From positions 1 through 64,000 of the forward strand of contig JBBSEC010000002.1 in assembly GCA_038240075.1 (NCBI GenBank): a stretch of DNA of 64,000 nucleotides, written 5' to 3'. A model generated the notes under the pieces. That model was not told the origin of the DNA, made no database searches, and saw only the letters and a program-made list of their open reading frames with translations. Positions 60,228 to 64,000 of the stretch are shown here, in pieces. The stretch's first letter is position 1; every line of letters starts with the position of its first letter. The stretch is from DATBAK01 sp038240075. Its GTDB lineage: Bacteria; Actinomycetota; Acidimicrobiia; IMCC26256; PALSA-610. A program made the position numbers and the translations under genes.

Positions 60228-60629
60228 ATGCTCTTCCGCCGCCAACCCGTCCCGATCGTGAACCTCGGCATCGGGGCCACGCTGCAGGCCAAAGACGTGA
60301 TGCTCGACGTGCGCGACGAAGCCGAGTTCCTTGCCGGCCATGCACCGGACGCGTGGTTCTGCCCCGTCGCCGAGCTCGAGGCGATCCGCTGGGATCTCCC
60401 GATGAACCTGCGGATCGTGTGTGTCTCGCGCACCGGCGACCGCGGACACGCCGCGACCGACCAGCTCCGGCAGTGGGGGTTCAACGCCGCGAACCTGGCC
60501 GGCGGGATGGTGGCCTGGCGCGACGACGGGCGGCCCGTCGTCCGTGAAGACGGCACCCCCGGCACGGTGCCCGACTCCGACGACAACGCTGACAGCGACT
60601 CCGACTCAGGCCAGGGCGACGCCAAGTGA
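60228..60629 (+). CDS. Rhodanese-like protein without catalytic cysteine
   Basis: A 133-residue protein with the same fold (VMLDVRDEAEFLAGHAPDAWFCPVAEL, NLAGGMVAWRDDGRPVV) but the active-site loop reads VCVSRTGDRGH: Ser67 stands where CRSGAR has its Cys. A nearby Cys65 is two residues too early for the loop. It is therefore probably inactive in sulfur transfer or a binding partner of the catalytic paralogue. The last 25 residues are an acidic Asp/Ser tail (DSDDNADSDSDSG). The ATG follows the first rhodanese by 13 bases. Confidence 0.85.
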   Translation: MLFRRQPVPIVNLGIGATLQAKDVMLDVRDEAEFLAGHAPDAWFCPVAELEAIRWDLPMNLRIVCVSRTGDRGHAATDQLRQWGFNAANLAGGMVAWRDDGRPVVREDGTPGTVPDSDDNADSDSDSGQGDAK

Positions 60630-60637
60630 CGGCCCGG

Positions 60638-60643
60638 TAACCT
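60638..60643 (+). promoter_or_regulatory. Candidate -10 element (TAACCT) for glpD
   Basis: TAACCT ends 7 bases before the ATG at 60651 with no ribosome binding site between, suggesting leaderless transcription. Confidence 0.5.
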
Positions 60644-60650
60644 CGGGCCC

Positions 60651-62282
60651 ATGACGTTCGATCGCGCCGAAGGGGTCAGGCGCCTCGCCGCCGAGCCGTT
60701 CGACGTCGTCGTCATCGGCGGCGGCATCACCGGCGTGGGCTGCGCGCTCGACGCCGCCAGCCGCGGCCTGCGGACCGCGCTGGTCGAGCGCTACGACTTC
60801 GCGTCGGGGACGTCGTCGAAATCGTCGAAGCTCGTCCACGGCGGCCTGCGCTACCTGCAGCAGCGCGAGATCCGGCTCGTCTACGAAGCCCTCGCCGAGC
60901 GTCAGGTGCTCCGCCGCATCGCACCGCACCTCGTGCGGGTGCAACCGTTCCTGCTTCCGGTCTTCACATCCGACGGGTTGATCAACCGCCGTCTCGCTCG
61001 TGCCCTCGGCACCGCGATGTGGATGTACGACATGACCGGCGGGTTGCGCATCGGGAAGCTGCACCGGCGCATCTCCAAGGAGAAGGCGGTCGCGCACATG
61101 CCGACGCTGCGGGAGTCCCGCCTCGCGTCGGCGTACATCTACTACGACGCGCGCGCCGACGACGCCCGGCTCACGCTCACGATCGCCCGGACCGCGGCCG
61201 AGAACGGCGCGGCGGTGGTGAACGATGCGGCTGTCGTCGGCTTCGACAAGGACGCGTCGGGACACGTGCAGGGCGTCCGGGTCGTCATCGACGGCAACGA
61301 GATTCTCGTCCGGGCGCGCACGGTCGTGAACGCGACCGGCGTGTGGTCCGACAACGTGCGGGCCCTCGACGAAGGCCGGCACCCCGACTCCATCCGGCCC
61401 GCCAAGGGTGTGCACATCACCGTGCCGTGGGCAAAGGTCCGCAACGACATCGCCGCGGTGATCCCGGTGCCGAAGGACCGGCGCTCGGTGTTCGTCGTGC
61501 CGTGGGGCGACTTCACGTACATCGGCACCACCGACACCGACTACGACGGCACCCTCGACGACCCGCAGTGCACTCCCGACGACATCGCGTATTTGCTGCG
61601 CGCGATCAACGGCGCCGTGACGACCCCGCTCACCGAGTCCGACATCCTCGGCACCTGGGCCGGTCTGCGCCCGCTGGTGAAGGATGCCGGCAGCGAACGC
61701 ACGGCCGACCTGTCGCGACGCCACTCGGTCACCACGTCGAAGAGCGGTGTCGTCACCGTGACCGGCGGCAAGCTCACGACCTACCGGCGGATGGCGTCCG
61801 ACACCATCGACACCGTGGTCGCGGCGCTCGGCGTCAAAGGTCGCAGCCGAACCGCTCGCCTCCGGCTCTCCGGAGCGAAGGACTGGGACGCCGGTGAGGC
61901 CGAGGGCGCGCCGTCGCACCTGGCGAGCCGCTACGGGAGCAACCGCGACGCGATCCGCCGCCTGATCGCGGAACGGCCGGAGCTGGCGGACCCGATCGTG
62001 CCGGGGCTCGAATATTCGAAGGCCGAGGTGGTCTACGCCGCGAGCAACGAGATGGCACGGAGCGTCGACGACGTGCTGGCCCGCCGCACCCGCGCGCGAC
62101 TGCTCGCGCGCGACGCGTCGGCGGAGGCCGCGGCCGAGGTGGCGCGCCTCATCGCCCCGATCCTCGGATGGAGCACCGAAGACCAGGAGGCGTCGACGGC
62201 GGCGTACCGCGCCCTCGTCGACGCGGAACGCACCGCTGCACACCTCCCCGAGACCGCGCTCGACGCGGCCCTCGGCGCGTAA
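60651..62282 (+). CDS. glpD: Glycerol-3-phosphate dehydrogenase (FAD) GlpD
   Basis: A 543-residue membrane-associated flavoprotein: FAD fold FDVVVIGGGITGVGCALDAASRGLR, SGTSSKSSKLVHGGLRYLQQ (diagnostic for GlpD), VVNATGVWSDNVR, VPWGDFTYIGTTDTDYDG and SVTTSKSGVVTVTGGKLTTYRRMA. It oxidises glycerol-3-phosphate to dihydroxyacetone phosphate and passes electrons to quinone. It is followed by an alkylglycerone-phosphate-synthase-like gene 45 bases later and an FGGY kinase, so it probably belongs to a glycerol/glycerolipid operon. Confidence 0.95.
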   Translation: MTFDRAEGVRRLAAEPFDVVVIGGGITGVGCALDAASRGLRTALVERYDFASGTSSKSSKLVHGGLRYLQQREIRLVYEALAERQVLRRIAPHLVRVQPFLLPVFTSDGLINRRLARALGTAMWMYDMTGGLRIGKLHRRISKEKAVAHMPTLRESRLASAYIYYDARADDARLTLTIARTAAENGAAVVNDAAVVGFDKDASGHVQGVRVVIDGNEILVRARTVVNATGVWSDNVRALDEGRHPDSIRPAKGVHITVPWAKVRNDIAAVIPVPKDRRSVFVVPWGDFTYIGTTDTDYDGTLDDPQCTPDDIAYLLRAINGAVTTPLTESDILGTWAGLRPLVKDAGSERTADLSRRHSVTTSKSGVVTVTGGKLTTYRRMASDTIDTVVAALGVKGRSRTARLRLSGAKDWDAGEAEGAPSHLASRYGSNRDAIRRLIAERPELADPIVPGLEYSKAEVVYAASNEMARSVDDVLARRTRARLLARDASAEAAAEVARLIAPILGWSTEDQEASTAAYRALVDAERTAAHLPETALDAALGA

Positions 62283-62327
62283 CGATCCCGCCCGGCCCGC
62301 CCGACCCCCGCGACGAGAGGCACCGCA

Positions 62328-63830
62328 TTGCCGTTCACTCCCGAGCGCGGTGCACCCACTCCTCCGATCGCGCTCGCCGACGCGGCGACCACCACCGCAC
62401 GGCTCGCCGGCACTCACGTCGAGGTGACCGACGCGCTCCTCGCGCGGCTGCGCGACGCGTGCGCGGCGGTCAGCACCGACGCGGCGACGCTGAGCGAGTC
62501 GAGTCGCGATTGGTGGCCGCTCGCAATGCACTGGGCGCTCGGTGCTGAGGTGCCCACGCGCGCAGGCGCCGTGGTCACCCCGAGCGGCGTCGACGAGGTC
62601 GCCGCGGCCCTTCGCGTGTGCGCCGACGCCGGAGTGCCCGTCACCGTCGCCGCGGGCCGCAGCGGGGTGTGCGGCGCGAGCATTCCGGTCCACGGTGGTG
62701 TGGTGCTCGACCTCTGCGGGCTCGAGGGCATCGTCGACGTCGATCACACGTCGATGGTCGTCGACGTGCGCGCCGGCACCTTTGGCGATGTCTTCGAGGA
62801 CACGCTGCGCGCCGACCACTCCGTCACCTGCGGTCACTGGCCGCAATCGATCGCGCTGTCGACGGTTGGCGGTTGGCTCGCGTGCCGGGGCGCCGGCCAG
62901 CTCTCGACGCGCTACGGCAAGATCGAGGACATCGTCACGGGGCTCGATGTCGTGCTGGCCGACGGTCGCGTGATCCATACGGGTGGCGCACCGCGCGCTG
63001 CCGTCGGCCCCGACCTCACTCAGCTGTTCGTCGGTTCCGAAGGCACGCTCGGTGTCATCACGGGCGCGCGCCTGCGGGTCCGTCCGGTGCCGCCGGCGCA
63101 ACAGCGCGCGGCATACGGCTTCGCGTCGTTCACCGACGGCCTCGACGCGTGCCGGCGCATCCTCCAGCGCGGCGGCACGCCGGCCGTGATCCGCCTCTAC
63201 GACAGCATCGAGGCCGACCGCAGCTACAAGACCGGCGAGCGGGCCGTGCTGCTCGTGCTCGACGAGGCCGATGCGGGGCTCGTCGCCGCGACGATGGCCA
63301 TCGTCGCCGAGGAGTGCGCGGCCGCCGAACCGCTCGATGACGGTCTGCTCGACCAGTGGCTCGAGCACCGCAACGACGTCTCCGCGCTCGAGGCGCTCAC
63401 GCGTCGCGGCATCGTCGTCGACACGATGGAGATCGCGGGCCGGTGGCGCGACCTGCCGCGCATCTACGAGCGGACGCGTGATGCGATCCTCGGCGTCGAG
63501 GGTGCGATGGTCGCGTCGGCGCACCAGTCGCACTCGTACCTCGACGGCGCGTGCCTCTACTTCACGTTCGCGGGCAACCCCGGCGAGAGTTCGGTCGACG
63601 ATCTGTACCGCGCGATCTGGGATGCCGGGACGCGCGCCGTGCTCGCCGAGGGCGGCGCGCTCAGCCACCACCACGGCATCGGGCTCAACCGGGCGCGGTT
63701 CGTCCGCGAGGCGCTCGGCGACGCGTTCGACGTGCTCGCGGCGGTGAAGCAGTCGCTCGACCCGAAGGGCATCCTCAACCCCGGCAAGCTCGGCCTCCCC
63801 GACCCGTGGGGCGGCCCCGCATGGCCGTGA
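62328..63830 (+). CDS. FAD-linked oxidase resembling alkylglycerone-phosphate synthase
   Basis: A 500-residue VAO-type flavoprotein: PCMH FAD-binding domain (VTPSGVDEVAAALRVCADAGVPVTVAAGRSGVCG, then STVGGWLACRGAGQLSTRYGKIEDIV and GSEGTLGVITGARLRV) and a C-terminal domain with EGGALSHHHGIGLNRARF. The S-H-H-H-G-(I/V)-G motif is characteristic of alkyldihydroxyacetonephosphate synthase, which makes ether lipids, but also of related FAD oxidases. The TTG start has GAGAGG 7 bases upstream. The lone setting between glpD and an FGGY kinase supports a role on a glycerol-phosphate-type substrate. Exact reaction unknown. Confidence 0.87.
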   Translation: MPFTPERGAPTPPIALADAATTTARLAGTHVEVTDALLARLRDACAAVSTDAATLSESSRDWWPLAMHWALGAEVPTRAGAVVTPSGVDEVAAALRVCADAGVPVTVAAGRSGVCGASIPVHGGVVLDLCGLEGIVDVDHTSMVVDVRAGTFGDVFEDTLRADHSVTCGHWPQSIALSTVGGWLACRGAGQLSTRYGKIEDIVTGLDVVLADGRVIHTGGAPRAAVGPDLTQLFVGSEGTLGVITGARLRVRPVPPAQQRAAYGFASFTDGLDACRRILQRGGTPAVIRLYDSIEADRSYKTGERAVLLVLDEADAGLVAATMAIVAEECAAAEPLDDGLLDQWLEHRNDVSALEALTRRGIVVDTMEIAGRWRDLPRIYERTRDAILGVEGAMVASAHQSHSYLDGACLYFTFAGNPGESSVDDLYRAIWDAGTRAVLAEGGALSHHHGIGLNRARFVREALGDAFDVLAAVKQSLDPKGILNPGKLGLPDPWGGPAWP

Positions 63831-63855
63831 GCACCGCGGCGCGACCGTGTGCCCG

Positions 63856-64000
63856 ATGAGGGTTCTCGTTCTCGACATCGGGACGAGCAGCGTGCGCGCG
63901 TCGGTACTGCGCGACGACTCGAGCGTCGCGTTCGAGGTGGCCCGCGAGCTGCTGCCCGATTCACCCGCCGACGGCCTCGTCGAGTTCGACGCCGAGGCAC
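63856..64000 (+). CDS. FGGY-family carbohydrate kinase (N-terminal fragment)
   Basis: The first 48 residues of a protein starting at the ATG at 63856: MRVLVLDIGTSSVRASVLRD followed by an LLPDSPADGLVEFDAEA segment. DIGTSS is the phosphate-1 motif of FGGY sugar kinases (gluconokinase, glycerol kinase, xylulokinase). The frame is open to the window end, so the gene is truncated by the window. It begins 25 bases after the previous stop and, beside glpD, could be glycerol kinase. Confidence 0.75.
   Translation, partial: MRVLVLDIGTSSVRASVLRDDSSVAFEVARELLPDSPADGLVEFDAEA

Noticed and set aside
60606..63878. Open frame of 1090 codons on the minus strand opposite glpD and the FAD oxidase
   Set aside because: Lies antisense to two genes with clear homology and has Arg/Asp/His-rich composition typical of high-GC shadow frames.

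Overview
This is a high-GC (roughly two-thirds G+C), densely packed stretch of ordinary chromosome from an actinobacterium. Two WhiB-type iron-sulfur regulators, a PAC2 protein, an F420-type luciferase-like oxidoreductase, a DUF2342 zincin, a SenX3-RegX3-like pair, a UPF0182 membrane protein and an actinobacterial-type suf cluster all point that way. MreB, frequent GTG starts and the many leaderless-looking starts fit a deep-branching lineage such as Acidimicrobiia, but that placement is inference. I found no rRNA, tRNA, CRISPR array, insertion sequence, phage or attachment site.

Layout. 0-3 kb: a secreted SecD-P1-like protein (5' partial), a FAH-family enzyme and a PAC2 protein, closed by a long perfect hairpin. 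3-8.4 kb: an M20 peptidase, then sufB-sufD-Rieske-sufC. 8.5-15.6 kb: UPF0182 protein, a DivIVA-like protein with a phage-head (Mu F-like) C-terminus, a PDZ/Lon-like protease and a class E sortase. 15.7-18.2 kb: HEAT protein, mreB with a small membrane protein, moaE. 18.3-25.7 kb: an inactive-looking HtrA, a fused AhbA-AhbB (siroheme decarboxylase-like) protein, an epimerase, a zincin with an altered HEXXH, an Eis-like acetyltransferase and an MFS transporter.

26-38 kb is a phosphate island. On the plus strand, ppk1-CHAD-Nudix-SixA-PhnZ-like HD form a tightly overlapping run. On the minus strand, pstS-pstC-pstA-pstB-senX3-regX3 form one apparent operon. phoU is divergent from pstS and shares its control region. 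Polyphosphate synthesis and binding, phosphate uptake and its two-component control are therefore encoded within 12 kb.

38-50.5 kb: an intact HtrA, two WhiB proteins, TatA, an F420-type oxidoreductase, a formiminotransferase, MsrB, a MoxR/ChlI-type AAA+ ATPase with its VWA partner, and sdhCAB. 50.5-60.6 kb: transsulfuration genes (metB-like and cystathionine beta-synthase), an OmpR-type two-component system, a third HtrA relative lacking all three catalytic residues, DUF4234 and SRPBCC proteins, an acyl-CoA synthetase and two tandem rhodaneses, the second without its catalytic cysteine. 60.6-64 kb: glpD, an alkylglycerone-phosphate-synthase-like FAD oxidase and the start of an FGGY kinase, probably a glycerolipid operon.

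A recurring signal across the window is a TANNNT hexamer 6-8 bases before an ATG or GTG, with no Shine-Dalgarno sequence. About thirteen starts show it, which suggests that leaderless transcription is the common mode here. The other notable items are the DivIVA/Mu F fusion, two HtrA pseudoproteases beside one intact HtrA, a CTG start for mreB, and a 12-codon leader ORF coupled to the first HtrA pseudoprotease.
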